Shown in pieces: positions 1-9,321 of a stretch of DNA of 48,701 nucleotides. Numbering within the stretch: position 1 is the first letter of the stretch; each line of letters opens with the position of its first letter. This DNA comes from Richelia sp. SL_2_1 (GTDB taxonomy: Bacteria; Cyanobacteriota; Cyanobacteriia; Cyanobacteriales; Nostocaceae): assembly GCA_012033205.1 (NCBI GenBank), contig JAAUSO010000034.1, forward strand, positions 1 to 48,701, in the 5' to 3' direction. The notes below the pieces were generated by a model that was not told the origin of the DNA, did not search any database, and worked only from the letters and a program-made list of their open reading frames with translations. The position numbers were made by a program, and so were the translations under genes.

Positions 1-25
1 GAACAATTCGACTTGATTATAGTAA

Positions 26-133
26 GTTAGGAGTTAGGAGTTAGGAGTTAGGAGTTAGGAGTTAGGAGTTAGGAGTTAGGAGTTAGGAGTTAGGAGTTAG
101 GAGTTAGGAGTTAGGAGTTAGGAATTAGGAGTT
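26..133. repeat. STRR heptad array (GTTAGGA)n
   Basis: About fifteen nearly perfect tandem copies of the 7-base unit GTTAGGA are visible. Heptanucleotide tandem arrays (STRR) are an established feature of heterocystous cyanobacterial genomes. Each unit contains TAG. Because 7 is not divisible by 3, any plus-strand frame entering the array meets a stop within about 21 bases. Confidence 0.95.
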
Positions 134-163
134 GTAGAGACGGGGGGTATTGCTACGTCTTTA
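134..163. repeat. Degenerate copy of palindrome family B
   Basis: GTAGAGACG is followed, after a G-rich centre, by TTGCTACGTCT. The outer arms match the GTAGAGACGT...ACGTCT family that is seen in better form near 18.97 kb and 37.78 kb. Here the inner arm is degenerate, so the hairpin is weaker. Confidence 0.55.
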
Positions 164-240
164 CGAAAATTAGGATTTAGGAGCCACTGCGGTTAAAGCT
201 TCAAATATCGCAAATTTCAGTTGAGTAGAATACACTAAAA

Positions 241-298
241 CCTCACCCCCTTCCCCTCTCCTTCATAAGGAGAGGGGTGCCCAGAGGGCGGGGTGAGG
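241..298. repeat. Dispersed-type long palindrome
   Basis: CCTCACCCC at one end pairs with GGGGTGAGG at the other, and an inner CCCCTCTCCTT pairs with AAGGAGAGGGG across a short loop. The result is a long two-part hairpin. Elements of this kind are common between genes in filamentous cyanobacteria. It lies about 100 bases upstream of the dehydrogenase gene and may be transcribed as part of its leader. Confidence 0.85.
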
Positions 299-400
299 TA
301 AAATTTGTATTGCACCCAAGTGAAAACCGCTATATTTGCCCAATAACCAATGCCCAATATTGATTTAAAAGAAGTATATATTATAAGGAAGAAATAAAAA

Positions 401-1264
401 ATGAAGGTTGCATTTCTGGGTACTGGATTAATGGGACAACCAATGGCACAAAGGTTGTTAGAAAAAGATGTGGAGTTAATAGCTTATAACCGTACCCCAG
501 AAAAATTAGAACCGATTAAAGCAGCAGGTGCCGAAATTGCCGAACATCCTCATCAAGCAATTAGTGCTGCGGACTATGTAGTCCTCATGCTTACCAACAC
601 CGCAGCTATTTACACCGTCTTACTTTCCGATATGTCTTCCAGAAGTGTAGCAGGAAAACAAGTTATTCAAATGGGGACAATTACCCCTACCGAAAGTAGA
701 GAAATTCGAGATGCAGTAGTTGCTGCTGGTGGAGACTACATTGAAGCACCAGTACTCGGTAGTATCCCCGAAGCCAAAACTGGTAAATTAATTGTCATGG
801 TAGGCGCACAAAAAGAGCAATACAGACACAGTTTGGAACTATTAAAACATTTTGGTCCCGAACCCATATTAGTAGGTCCCGTAGGCAGTGCAGCAGCTTT
901 AAAATTAGCTTTAAACCAATTAATTGCATCCTTAACATCTGCCTTTGGTGTTAGTTTGGGATTTATCCAAAGTCAGGGTATTAATCCAGACATATTTATG
1001 CAGATTTTACGTGAAAGTGCTGTTTATGCACCCACTTTTGATAAAAAACTACAACGCATGGTAGACGGAAATTATACTAATCCCAACTTCCCCATGAAAC
1101 ACTTAGTCAAAGACACAGATTATTTTATTGAAGAAGCCAAAGAAGCCGGTTTAAACGTCAGCAGCATTCAAGGAGTGCGAGAAATTCTCGATATGGCGAT
1201 GAAAATGGGAATGAAAAACCAAGATTATTCATCTTTGTTTGAAGCAATTAAAGCCGGAGAGTAG
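401..1264 (+). CDS. NAD(P)-dependent beta-hydroxyacid dehydrogenase (3-hydroxyisobutyrate dehydrogenase / GLYR family)
   Basis: A 287-residue protein of normal family length. The N-terminal Rossmann fold starts with FLGTGLMGQPMA (residues 5-16). The strand ending in AYNRT (28-32) puts an Arg where NADPH-preferring members have one. APVLGSIPEAKTGKL (116-130) is the substrate-binding signature, and Lys168 with Asn172 in the helix after GPVGSAA are the expected catalytic and substrate-binding residues. The family reduces or oxidises small beta-hydroxyacids or semialdehydes in the cytosol; glyoxylate/succinic semialdehyde reductase is one likely role, but the substrate cannot be read from sequence. 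TATAAGGAAG upstream gives a good ribosome site for the ATG. The TAG stop is followed at once by a TTGACAG repeat array. Confidence 0.9.
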   Translation: MKVAFLGTGLMGQPMAQRLLEKDVELIAYNRTPEKLEPIKAAGAEIAEHPHQAISAADYVVLMLTNTAAIYTVLLSDMSSRSVAGKQVIQMGTITPTESREIRDAVVAAGGDYIEAPVLGSIPEAKTGKLIVMVGAQKEQYRHSLELLKHFGPEPILVGPVGSAAALKLALNQLIASLTSAFGVSLGFIQSQGINPDIFMQILRESAVYAPTFDKKLQRMVDGNYTNPNFPMKHLVKDTDYFIEEAKEAGLNVSSIQGVREILDMAMKMGMKNQDYSSLFEAIKAGE

Positions 1265-1266
1265 GG

Positions 1267-1353
1267 AACAGTTGACAGTTGACAGTTGACAGTGGACAGT
1301 TGTTTATTACTAGTCTTTAACCTTTGACCTTTAACCTTTGACCTTTGACCTTT
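1267..1353. repeat. STRR arrays (ACAGTTG)n and (ACCTTTG/A)n
   Basis: Two different heptad arrays lie back to back in the gap between two convergent genes: about five ACAGTTG units, then about six ACCTTTA/ACCTTTG units. The array fills almost the whole intergenic space and abuts the stop codons on both sides. Confidence 0.92.
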
Positions 1354-1357
1354 AAGC

Positions 1358-3601
1358 TTATAGCTTTGGTAAAATCTCCGGTAATAATTGCCCTGGAACT
1401 TTGGATAAAGCTAAATTTTGTCCTTGAATTCCTAATTCATCGTGAAAACCGCGAATTGTTTTAACCATATAAGTAATCGTGCTTTGATGGGAAACTGAAT
1501 TTTTATTAATTCCTGCTAAAGCTTGTAAATGATTTTCTAATGCTTTTTCTAAATATTGGGAACGAATCGATTTATCTTCTGTAAAAAATTTATCTGTAGC
1601 TAATTGATAGTTTGCTAAACCCAAATTATTATGAGTTGCAAACACATCAAAACTTAAAGATACACCTGTAAGTGAATGAGCTAAAGCTAAGGCTTCATCA
1701 TAAGCTTCAATACACATCTTTAAATATTTTAATTTATTGTCTTTGTCCGTTTGGGGTTGATTTGCTAAATGCCAGTAAGCAGTACCAAGATTATTTTGTG
1801 TCGCGGCGCAAGCTGTGGGAACGTTGGCTGGTGTACGATATTTCAATGCTTCATTATAAGCATTGATAGCTAATTGCAAGTTTTCTGCTGGTTGTTCGTA
1901 TTGTGCAAGATTCCAGTAAGCTGTGCCAATATTATTTTGAATCATGCCATATTTCAAGGGTTCTTGCTCGGAGTTATAATAAACAAGGGCATGGTTGTAA
2001 GCGATTACAGCTTGCTTTAAATTTGGTACAGGTTGATTATATTGCGCTAAATGCCAGTAAGCAGTACCCAAATTATTTTGACAAGCTGCATACTTTAAAG
2101 GTTCCATTTCCGCAGTACGAAAACCTAGAGCCTCTGTATATGCTGTTACCGCATTTTGCCAATTCTGATCTGGATTGTGAAAACGAGCTAAATCCCCATA
2201 AGCCGTTCCTAAATTATTTTGTACTCTAGCATAAGTTTCTGGATGAGTTTCCGCTGAAATCAACTTTAACGCTAATTCGTAAAATTCAATACCTTGTTCA
2301 ATATAAGCCTGACCTTCCTGAGAATTCGGTGGGGTGCGATACAACATCCAATAAAGCGTACCCAAGTCATTTAACACATCTGGTACCACAGGGGAAGAAT
2401 CATCATAGGAAATTGATTCTTGATATGCCAGAATTGCTATCATTAAGTTTTCTAAAGTCGATTGTCCCTGTTCTATACGGATGCGATAAATATTTCCTAA
2501 GCGATAATAAGCAGCTCCAATATCTGCTTCATTTGCTTGTTGTGAATGTAAATTTTCAATTTCTGGCAAAATTTGCTGTACTTGCAAGTTTTGCTGTGAA
2601 TCGTCAGCGATTGTAGTGCCGATGGTTGCCAATATCAACTCGGTTAACTCTTTGCTAATATGAGGCAAATCTGACGAATTGGTAATCTGACTCGAATTAT
2701 TTTTCCTGATGGGTTGGGTATTTTCCTCCTGCTCCATTCCAGGAATAAATACTTCGAGTGCCGATAGGGGATTTTCTTCTTTCGGTGTCAAAGATTCTGG
2801 TAGCAATTCCAAGGAATTACCAGAATCGTAACCCGTTTGTGCTAGCGGAAAATCCAAATCTTCCCCAAGCTCCAAATCCTCAAGCGGCATTGTTAATTGT
2901 TCTTCGTCTATGAGTGGTTCTTCCACAGAGTCTAAATCAAAACTCTTCTGAGCCGAAAAACGTCGCGGCGTACTTCGAGTTTGGGTTGTTGGAGTTGGTT
3001 CCCCAGCAAACAAAAATATACCCGTCCGACAACGCCAAAACTGTGGTGCAGACTGCTCAATTGCGCGTAACCACGGACGCGGAACCCATAGTAACAAGCT
3101 TGATTCTAAAAATCTGCTGTCTTTTTGACTTGACAGATGCTGTTCTGTTAAACGTAAATAATGTAAAAATAAACGCTGTATCGCAACAGGTTGTCTAGTT
3201 AATTGTTCCGTACCCACCATTTGAAATGACGGTATTGGCAAAGCCTTTCCCGGCACATCTTGGGAACCACCTACAACTGGTGGGGGATAATTAGTTAACC
3301 ATTGATTTATTTGCGCTATGGGATTTGGGTCATTTAAATTCAACCGTAAAGTGACCAATCGCGGATAAGCTGGGGTACTAGCTTCAGATTCATTACTGAT
3401 AGGCTGATACAACACCTGCCCTACGGGATATGCCAAAGTTGAATGTAAACGAGCCGCCACCTGATTTCTCAGGTTTAAATCGTCACATACCGCTATGAAA
3501 ATTTGTCTTCGCAAGCCCAGACTTAAAGCAAGTTTCAAGCGGTGATATACTTGCCGGTTCCAAGCTGAGTTATCCGATGTTACAGTATCCTTTAAGCTCA
3601 T
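1358..3601 (-). CDS. Tetratricopeptide-repeat protein
   Basis: A 747-residue protein. Residues 1 to about 200 form a globular region of unknown function, about 200-340 is acidic and low in complexity, and about 345-720 is a TPR array. Its repeat core, NNLGTAYWHLA or close variants, recurs with a spacing of roughly 45-50 residues, which is longer than a bare 34-residue TPR. At DNA level the stretch encoding TAYWHLA recurs nearly identically near 1.77, 1.91 and 2.05 kb, which suggests recent internal duplication or gene conversion. TPR arrays bind other proteins; no enzymatic motif is visible. No signal peptide is seen. The partner and pathway are unknown. Confidence 0.85.
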   Translation of the reverse strand: MSLKDTVTSDNSAWNRQVYHRLKLALSLGLRRQIFIAVCDDLNLRNQVAARLHSTLAYPVGQVLYQPISNESEASTPAYPRLVTLRLNLNDPNPIAQINQWLTNYPPPVVGGSQDVPGKALPIPSFQMVGTEQLTRQPVAIQRLFLHYLRLTEQHLSSQKDSRFLESSLLLWVPRPWLRAIEQSAPQFWRCRTGIFLFAGEPTPTTQTRSTPRRFSAQKSFDLDSVEEPLIDEEQLTMPLEDLELGEDLDFPLAQTGYDSGNSLELLPESLTPKEENPLSALEVFIPGMEQEENTQPIRKNNSSQITNSSDLPHISKELTELILATIGTTIADDSQQNLQVQQILPEIENLHSQQANEADIGAAYYRLGNIYRIRIEQGQSTLENLMIAILAYQESISYDDSSPVVPDVLNDLGTLYWMLYRTPPNSQEGQAYIEQGIEFYELALKLISAETHPETYARVQNNLGTAYGDLARFHNPDQNWQNAVTAYTEALGFRTAEMEPLKYAACQNNLGTAYWHLAQYNQPVPNLKQAVIAYNHALVYYNSEQEPLKYGMIQNNIGTAYWNLAQYEQPAENLQLAINAYNEALKYRTPANVPTACAATQNNLGTAYWHLANQPQTDKDNKLKYLKMCIEAYDEALALAHSLTGVSLSFDVFATHNNLGLANYQLATDKFFTEDKSIRSQYLEKALENHLQALAGINKNSVSHQSTITYMVKTIRGFHDELGIQGQNLALSKVPGQLLPEILPKL

Positions 3602-3864
3602 AGCGGCTCATCATCAGCCAAATGCAGTTTACTTTCCCTTTAGGGACAATATATAAGCAGCAACCTTCGTTGTGAATATGACTACGGTTTTCAAGTAATT
3701 ATTGCATTGCTCAGGAAAAATCCGGTCTTTCAGCTTTTACTGATAAAAAAAGTTGTATTTTATACTTATCTTTTGATGGTATTTTAACAAATAAAAAACC
3801 AGGCTCCTAGATAGATTGGAACCTGTTATACCAAAAATAGATAAATTTGTGTCAGAAACTTATA

Positions 3865-4044
3865 TTAACCAACATTAGACACCGAGAAGGCGACGAAAAA
3901 TAAACCGCCAATCAATGCAGCAGCCCCAATCCCTAAGACAAGATAAGTGATTTGTTGCTTTTTATTCGGAGGCTCAGCGTTGTAAACCTTTGGTTCACGA
4001 GCAAAATTATTTAAACGACCGCCTTCTTCTGTGGTATATGGCAT
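3865..4044 (-). CDS. psb34: Psb34-like photosystem II assembly protein (ssl1498 family)
   Basis: A 59-residue reading frame. The N-terminus MPYTTEEGGRLNNFA, followed by a REPKVY segment, matches my recollection of the ssl1498/Psb34 family. A single hydrophobic helix (about residues 33-56, ITYLVLGIG to FFVAFSV) ends near the C-terminus. Family members are one-helix, high-light-inducible-like proteins that bind a photosystem II assembly intermediate (CP47 side) in the thylakoid. AAGGA lies about nine bases before the ATG. Length and topology fit the family. The 260-base gap upstream of the TPR gene leaves it as a probable single-gene transcript. Confidence 0.85.
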   Translation of the reverse strand: MPYTTEEGGRLNNFAREPKVYNAEPPNKKQQITYLVLGIGAAALIGGLFFVAFSVSNVG

Positions 4045-4122
4045 AATAATATCCTTGTTTTTCTCTCAATCTTATTTTACATGAACGGTATATCTACTCT
4101 CCTAAATATATAGTTTGTAAGA

Positions 4123-4261
4123 ATAGGGAGTAGGGAATAGGGAATTGGGAATTGGTAATTGGGAATTGGGAATTGGGAATTGGGAATTGGGAATTGGGAA
4201 TTGGGAATTGGGAATTGTTAACTGATAACTGTTAACTGATAACTGTTAACTGATAACTGTT
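4123..4261. repeat. STRR arrays (ATTGGGA)n and (ATAACTG/TTAACTG)n overlapping a stop codon
   Basis: About ten ATTGGGA-type units are followed by alternating TTAACTG and ATAACTG units. The second array runs into the thiO-thiG reading frame, so the last codons and the TAA stop of that gene are repeat sequence. Confidence 0.93.
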
Positions 4262-6243
4262 CCTGTCAAGGGAGAGGAAGCGCTAGCGTAATCCTTAAGG
4301 GGCATTCTACCAGCTAAATATGCTAAACGTCCGGCGACTGCTGCCATATTCATCGCTCTTGCCATTGCAGCTGGGTTTTTAGCAAGGGCGATCGCACTAT
4401 TGATCAACAAAGCATCTGCACCCATTTCCATTGCTTGGGCTGCTTCCGATGGAGAACCGATTCCCGCATCTACTACTACCGGAACCTTGGCGTTTTCAAT
4501 AATAATTTTTATGTTGGCGGTGGTTTGCAATCCTTGTCCGGAACCTATGGGGGCTGCTAAGGGCATTACTGTTGCACATCCGGCTTCTTCTAAGCGCTTT
4601 GCTAACATCGGATCGGCGTTGATGTAGGGGAGTACGGCAAAACCTTCTTTTACTAATTGCTCGGCAGCTTGTAGAGTACCTATGGGGTCTGGAAGTAGAT
4701 ATTTAGCATCGGGAATAACTTCTAATTTGACAAAATTATTATCTTCTTGCCCAAGAATTTTCGCCATTTCTCTTCCTAAACGGGCAACGCGAATCGCTTC
4801 TTCTGCGGTTTTACATCCGGCGGTGTTGGGCAACATCCAAATTTTACTCCAGTCTAATGCTTCGGCTAAACCTTCATGACCGGGGGCGTTGGTTTGCACT
4901 CTACGTACTGCAACTGTAACTATTTCACATTCACTCTCTGCCACACTTTGCTGCATTTCGGCAATACTTGGGTATTTACCCGTACCTGTCATCAAACGCG
5001 ATGTAAATTCTTTACCAGCTATTTTTAAAATAGAATCTTTAATTGGTAATGGAGAAGAAATATTACCATGAGAAAAATTTACTTCGTTCGTGAGCATGGC
5101 GGTAGATGTAGATGATGAATTATGAAAGCGTGAATAATCAAAGTGATTCAGCAACGGATCGGCTTTTCCTGACAAGATTAAGTCAGCAGTTAATTTTGCT
5201 GTGATCGGTGTTAGCAGAATACCATTACGATGATGACCAGTGGCAAATATTAAGTTTTTGCACCAACTATTACCAAGGATGGGTAATTCATCGGGAGTAG
5301 TGGGACGAAATCCCCACCACAATTCTTCGATGGGATAATTTTGTAATTGAGGATATAGCCGAATAGCTGCTGTAAGTAAACTTTGAATGCCTAAAGGTGT
5401 ATTTCCATCAGTAAAACCGACATTTTCACAGGTAGCCCCGATAATAATTCTGCCGTCGCGTCTGGGTACAATGTAAATATTCTCTCCGAATAGTACTCGA
5501 CCCAAAGGTAATTCTGGAGTAGACAATGGTACTTTAAGACTCAACATTTGTCCTTTGACAGGACGCACAGGTAAAGGTAATAATTGATTCGACCAAGCAC
5601 CCGTTGCTAACACGTATACAGAAGCGCTGAGGGTGCCAGCATTGGTTTGTAAACCCGTTACTTGTCCTTGCTGTTGAATAATTCCTTTTACCGTAATCCC
5701 TTCTTGGATTTCTACACCAAGAATTTCAGCAGCAGTTAAAAGTGTTTGGAATAAAGCACGATTGTCTACTTGACCATCTTCAGGGTGCCACCAACCGCCA
5801 ATTACTTCTTCACTTAATCCCGGTTGGTATTGATGGATTGCTTGTTTATCTAACCAATAGGAGGGAGATGGGGTGATAGGAGCATGGGAGGAAACAAAGG
5901 AAAATCCTGCTTTATCCCCTTGTCTCCTTGTCTCCTTGTCTCCTTGTCGCTCATAAACGGGAGCTAAAATACCGCAAGCCCAATAACCAGTATCTAAACC
6001 CGTTATGTCAGCTAATTTTCTCGTCCAATCTGGATATAAAAATAGGGAACGATTACATAATTCCAGCATCGCCCGATGGGAAATCCGTTCGGCAGAAGGT
6101 GCCAACATTCCCGCTGCGGCTGTTGCTGCTGCTGCTTTGTGATTTCGGCTTATAGCGGTGACTTTGGCACCGCGTAGTTTGAGCTCAATGGCTGTTGCTA
6201 AGCCGATAACACCGCCACCAATAATTAAAATGTCACTAGTCAT
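4246..6243 (-). CDS. thiO-thiG: Bifunctional glycine oxidase ThiO / thiazole synthase ThiG
   Basis: A 665-residue fusion for making the thiazole half of thiamin. Residues 1 to about 375 are ThiO: an FAD-binding [12 protein letters not shown] motif at 5-16 and [14 protein letters not shown] near 315. It oxidises glycine to dehydroglycine. Residues about 400-660 are ThiG, a TIM barrel. It opens with [14 protein letters not shown], carries the Schiff-base lysine in VKLEVIPD near residue 506, and has the phosphate-binding [13 protein letters not shown] segment near 590. ThiO-ThiG fusions are known in cyanobacteria. Two oddities: an eight-residue periodic stretch (RQGDKETR) near 109-122 is encoded by an octanucleotide tandem repeat, and the final TVIS is read from a heptad repeat. 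No TPP riboswitch was recognised in the short upstream gap. Confidence 0.95.
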   Translation of the reverse strand: MTSDILIIGGGVIGLATAIELKLRGAKVTAISRNHKAAAATAAAGMLAPSAERISHRAMLELCNRSLFLYPDWTRKLADITGLDTGYWACGILAPVYERQGDKETRRQGDKAGFSFVSSHAPITPSPSYWLDKQAIHQYQPGLSEEVIGGWWHPEDGQVDNRALFQTLLTAAEILGVEIQEGITVKGIIQQQGQVTGLQTNAGTLSASVYVLATGAWSNQLLPLPVRPVKGQMLSLKVPLSTPELPLGRVLFGENIYIVPRRDGRIIIGATCENVGFTDGNTPLGIQSLLTAAIRLYPQLQNYPIEELWWGFRPTTPDELPILGNSWCKNLIFATGHHRNGILLTPITAKLTADLILSGKADPLLNHFDYSRFHNSSSTSTAMLTNEVNFSHGNISSPLPIKDSILKIAGKEFTSRLMTGTGKYPSIAEMQQSVAESECEIVTVAVRRVQTNAPGHEGLAEALDWSKIWMLPNTAGCKTAEEAIRVARLGREMAKILGQEDNNFVKLEVIPDAKYLLPDPIGTLQAAEQLVKEGFAVLPYINADPMLAKRLEEAGCATVMPLAAPIGSGQGLQTTANIKIIIENAKVPVVVDAGIGSPSEAAQAMEMGADALLINSAIALAKNPAAMARAMNMAAVAGRLAYLAGRMPLKDYASASSPLTGTVIS
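5918..5949. repeat. Intragenic octanucleotide repeat (CCTTGTCT)4
   Basis: Four 8-base units lie inside the ThiO part of thiO-thiG, the last with one mismatch. On the coding strand AGACAAGG repeats have no stop in any frame, so the insertion is tolerated as a hydrophilic loop with the period-8 peptide RQGDKETR. Confidence 0.9.
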
Positions 6244-6351
6244 TAGTCAGCCGGTCATTAGTCGTTAGTTATTATTAACTAGTAACAAATAACTAGTAAT
6301 TTATATCTTATAACTCCCAACTGATAATCGACTGCTAATAACCAGTATTTT

Positions 6352-6696
6352 TTACCATAAAGCCCGAATTGGTGCGTTATTGTCAGATGTACTTCTTCTT
6401 TGACCTACACTAGTTGATGGTGTAGTAGATTCTGTTGTACTACCTTGAGCGGTTGTTGTGGGCGCACTTTGAACAGTTTTTTGGTTATTATTGCTATTTT
6501 GAGCAACGCTGCTTTCTCCAGAAGACCCAGTAGCAGTACTATTAACATTAATATTCGCTGGCAGAACTTGCGATTCTCTTCTCCTTGTGGGAACTTCAGC
6601 ATTACGTCCATCCATCGGAAAATTGATACCCAACAATGTACCTAGCAAAATCGCCAAGCCACCTGCCATCAAAATTAACGGTGTCCATCTACCCAT
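6352..6696 (-). CDS. Small membrane-anchored Ser/Thr/Asn-rich protein
   Basis: A 114-residue protein of unknown function. The N-terminus has one hydrophobic segment, about residues 5-24 (PLILMAGGLAILLGTLLG), without an obvious signal-peptidase site, so it probably stays as an anchor. The rest is low in complexity and rich in Ser, Thr, Asn and Gln, without Cys. AAAAGGAGATAA lies about ten bases before the ATG, a strong ribosome site. It runs in the same direction as thiO-thiG, about 110 bases upstream of it. Homologues may exist in related cyanobacteria, but I do not recognise a named family. Confidence 0.65.
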   Translation of the reverse strand: MGRWTPLILMAGGLAILLGTLLGINFPMDGRNAEVPTRRRESQVLPANINVNSTATGSSGESSVAQNSNNNQKTVQSAPTTTAQGSTTESTTPSTSVGQRRSTSDNNAPIRALW

Positions 6697-6842
6697 TTTT
6701 GTTTATCTCCTTTTCCAAATTAATGGTATATTTTCTTACTTTTTCATATTTCTATTTTCCTACTTAAAGCTTAACCTTTTGACTTTTGTCAAAAATTTTC
6801 AGCGAAGAAAATGGAAACTTTCCGTCTTTTCACATTTGAACA

Positions 6843-6857
6843 ATACAACGGTTGTAT
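6843..6857. promoter_or_regulatory. Perfect 15-base inverted repeat, possible operator
   Basis: ATACAAC-G-GTTGTAT is perfectly symmetric. It lies between two divergently transcribed genes, about 150 bases from the small anchored-protein gene and 260 bases from cimA. The spacing and arm length suit a dimeric repressor. No regulator is assigned. Confidence 0.35.
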
Positions 6858-6911
6858 CGGTACACTTACCAATATTACTAACAGTTAATTGTTAATTACT
6901 GTATTCACTGT

Positions 6912-6927
6912 TGTGATAAAGGTCAAT
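6912..6927 (+). promoter_or_regulatory. Weak CRP-like site upstream of cimA
   Basis: TGTGA-TAAAGG-TCAAT matches the cAMP-receptor consensus TGTGA-N6-TCACA at 8 of 10 positions. A TATATAAT stretch about 75 bases downstream could be the -10 box of the cimA promoter, so the site would sit in a distant, class I-like position. It may be chance. Confidence 0.3.
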
Positions 6928-7116
6928 GCCATTTTGTTGCAAAACAAATAATCAAAATATCAGCTTGTACTTGGGAACTGCAACGCCGGAATTGCATATA
7001 TAATCATTGTCTTAGGTTGATCTGAAAAAACAGGCATCTTACATTACCAAACTGGCTTTTTATTCTTATACATTGACACATAGCTTTGTGAGTTGTTGTT
7101 CTACTCTCTACTAATT

Positions 7117-8754
7117 ATGACCGTAAATTCCTCACATCAACTTTGGATATACGATACCACGCTACGAGATGGTACTCAGCGTGAAGGCTTATCAGTTTCG
7201 CTGGAAGATAAATTACGTATCGCTAGGAGACTAGATGAACTGGGAATTCCTTTTATTGAAGGTGGTTGGCCCGGAGCTAACCCTAAAGACGTACAGCTTT
7301 TTTGGCAATTGAAAGAACAACCACTCAAACAAGCCCAAATTGTTCCCTTTTGTTCGACTCGAAGACCGAATAAACAGGCAAGTTGTGAACCAATGCTGCA
7401 AGCTATTCTTGCTGCGGGTACTAATTGGGTAACTATTTTTGGGAAGTCTTGGGATTTGCACGTTACCGAAGGTTTGAAAACCAGTTTAGCAGAAAATTTA
7501 GAAATGATTCGCGATACGATTGAGTATTTTCGCGCTCATGGTCGTCGTATTATATACGATGCCGAACACTGGTTTGACGGTTATAAGCACAATCGGGATT
7601 ATGGGTTACAGACTCTCAAAACTGCTGTTGCTGCGGGTGCAGAATGGTTAGTTTTATGCGATACAAATGGTGGTACTTTACCTCACGAAGTTTCACAAAT
7701 TGTTACCGATGTCAAGAAAAATTTTCCCGAATATATTCAACTGGGAATTCACACTCACAATGATTCGGATACAGCCATCGCCAATGCTCTGGCTGGAGTG
7801 ATGGCGGGGGTAACGATGGTACAAGGGACAATTAATGGCTATGGGGAACGCTGCGGCAATGCCAATCTTTGTTCTTTAATTCCGAATTTACAGTTAAAGA
7901 TGGGCTACAAGTGCATTGCCCCGGATCAGCTATCAAAGCTGGCACAAACCAGCCGTTTTGTCAGTGAAGTAGTTAACCTTGCTCCTGACGAACACGCTCC
8001 CTTTGTCGGAGGTTCGGCTTTCGCTCACAAAGGAGGTATTCATGTATCGGCAGTGCAAAGAAATCCCCTAACCTACGAACACATCGAACCGGAGAAAGTC
8101 GGAAATTCTCGTCGGATAGTAATTTCCGAACAAGCAGGAATCAGCAATGTTTTAGCTAAAGCCAGTGGATTTGGTATTGAGCTTGATAAAAATCATCCAG
8201 CAACGCGGGAAATATTACAGCGTCTCAAAGAATTAGAAAGTCAAGGATATCAGTTTGAAGCAGCCGAAGCTAGTTTTGAATTGTTGATGCGTTCGGTTTT
8301 ACAAACTCGTCCCTGTTTTTTCCAAGTCAAAGGCTTTCAAATTCATTGCGATTTAGGTTCATCTTTGGAAACAACCAAAGCCCTCGCCACAGTTAAAGTC
8401 GCGGTGATTGGTGAAGATATTTGGGAAGCAGCCGAAGGTAATGGGCCAGTTGCTGCAATGGATGCAGCTTTACGCAAAGCTTTACTCAAATTTTATCCGC
8501 AAATCAATACATTTGAACTAACAGATTACAAAGTGAGGATTCTCAACGGACATAGCGGCACTTCAGCCACAACGCGGGCAATGGTGGAAATCGGCAATGG
8601 ACAGCAGCGCTGGACAACCATCGGAGTTTCTAACAATATATTAGAAGCTTCTTATCAAGCAGTAGTACAAGGATTGGAATATGGTTTAATGAAACACTCG
8701 CAATTAAATGGTTGTGTTATTGGGGAAAAAAGTCAGTTGACAGTTGACAGTTGA
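7117..8754 (+). CDS. cimA: (R)-citramalate synthase CimA
   Basis: Condenses pyruvate with acetyl-CoA to citramalate, the threonine-independent entry to isoleucine synthesis. The HMGL-like TIM barrel opens with YDTTLRDGTQREGLS, with the metal-binding Asp and Arg in LRDG; IHTHNDSDTAIANALA carries the metal-binding His pair. ERCGNANL and EHAPFVGGSAFAHKGGIH follow, and the C-terminal regulatory domain contains NGHSGTSATTRAMVEI. EGGWPGANPKD is typical of CimA rather than LeuA. I chose the ATG at 7117 over an in-frame TTG eight codons upstream because the motifs start soon after it. The last residues, SQLTVDS, are encoded by a TTGACAG repeat array, so the natural C-terminus has been replaced or extended. 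Confidence 0.93.
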   Translation: MTVNSSHQLWIYDTTLRDGTQREGLSVSLEDKLRIARRLDELGIPFIEGGWPGANPKDVQLFWQLKEQPLKQAQIVPFCSTRRPNKQASCEPMLQAILAAGTNWVTIFGKSWDLHVTEGLKTSLAENLEMIRDTIEYFRAHGRRIIYDAEHWFDGYKHNRDYGLQTLKTAVAAGAEWLVLCDTNGGTLPHEVSQIVTDVKKNFPEYIQLGIHTHNDSDTAIANALAGVMAGVTMVQGTINGYGERCGNANLCSLIPNLQLKMGYKCIAPDQLSKLAQTSRFVSEVVNLAPDEHAPFVGGSAFAHKGGIHVSAVQRNPLTYEHIEPEKVGNSRRIVISEQAGISNVLAKASGFGIELDKNHPATREILQRLKELESQGYQFEAAEASFELLMRSVLQTRPCFFQVKGFQIHCDLGSSLETTKALATVKVAVIGEDIWEAAEGNGPVAAMDAALRKALLKFYPQINTFELTDYKVRILNGHSGTSATTRAMVEIGNGQQRWTTIGVSNNILEASYQAVVQGLEYGLMKHSQLNGCVIGEKSQLTVDS

Positions 8755-8815
8755 CAGTTGACAATTACCAATTACCAATTACCAATTACCAATTACCCAT
8801 TACCAATTACCAATT
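8732..8815. repeat. STRR arrays (TTGACAG)n and (CCAATTA)n at the cimA 3' end
   Basis: Roughly four TTGACAG units overlap the last codons and stop of cimA and are followed by about eight CCAATTA units. Confidence 0.94.
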
Positions 8816-8930
8816 TCAGACAAAATATTAAAAACACTCTCACACCTAATTTATGATTGGCTTAGCAGGCTTAAAACAGATTCTTTGCTTAATTGGGGTA
8901 TTATTCCTCTCGATTTTTAGGATTGAAAAT

Positions 8931-9164
8931 TTAAGCTAAACTTTCCCAAGCTTGGGCTACGACTTGGCTTAGCCAACGACGTTGCTGTTTATCAAGTACG
9001 GCATCTTCTGCTAAAAGTTGTGAAGTCAACTCTTCTAATGATTGACCTTGAGAACGGACTAATTTTATTACGCCTGCAATGGCAACAGCAACCAGTTCCT
9101 CATTAACTGGCTGTTGTCTCATCGCAAAGATTTGTTGGGGGTTATCTGGGATGGGATAATTCAT
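8931..9164 (-). CDS. Small conserved-type hypothetical protein
   Basis: A 77-residue cytosolic protein with no membrane segment. It looks like a compact two- or three-helix fold: EELVAVAIAGVIKLVRSQGQ, then SLEELTSQLLAEDAVL and QQRRWLSQVVAQAWESL. The amphipathic helix pattern and normal codon use argue for a real gene; I recall similar unnamed cyanobacterial proteins but cannot name a family. It is convergent with cimA across a repeat-filled gap. Confidence 0.7.
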   Translation of the reverse strand: MNYPIPDNPQQIFAMRQQPVNEELVAVAIAGVIKLVRSQGQSLEELTSQLLAEDAVLDKQQRRWLSQVVAQAWESLA

Positions 9165-9321
9165 GGCGTGTATGTCAATAATTAAAGGAACAAAAAAACT
9201 TGCGAACTCTTAAACTTTCTTTACAGAATATTTATTCAACTGATAGGGCGGAGTTTACCGCGATTTACAACTTTCTTAAATCTGTCTTAATGAGTAGATT
9301 TTGGGTATATTGCCACTAAAA

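Noticed and set aside
26-133. Tandem heptad array considered as a CRISPR array
   Set aside because: Units are 7 bases with no spacers, which is STRR, not CRISPR.
8852-8938. 28-residue hydrophobic frame (MIGLAGLKQILCLIGV...) after cimA
   Set aside because: No ribosome site, and it overlaps the end of the opposite-strand small gene; hydrophobic short frames arise easily in AT-rich DNA.
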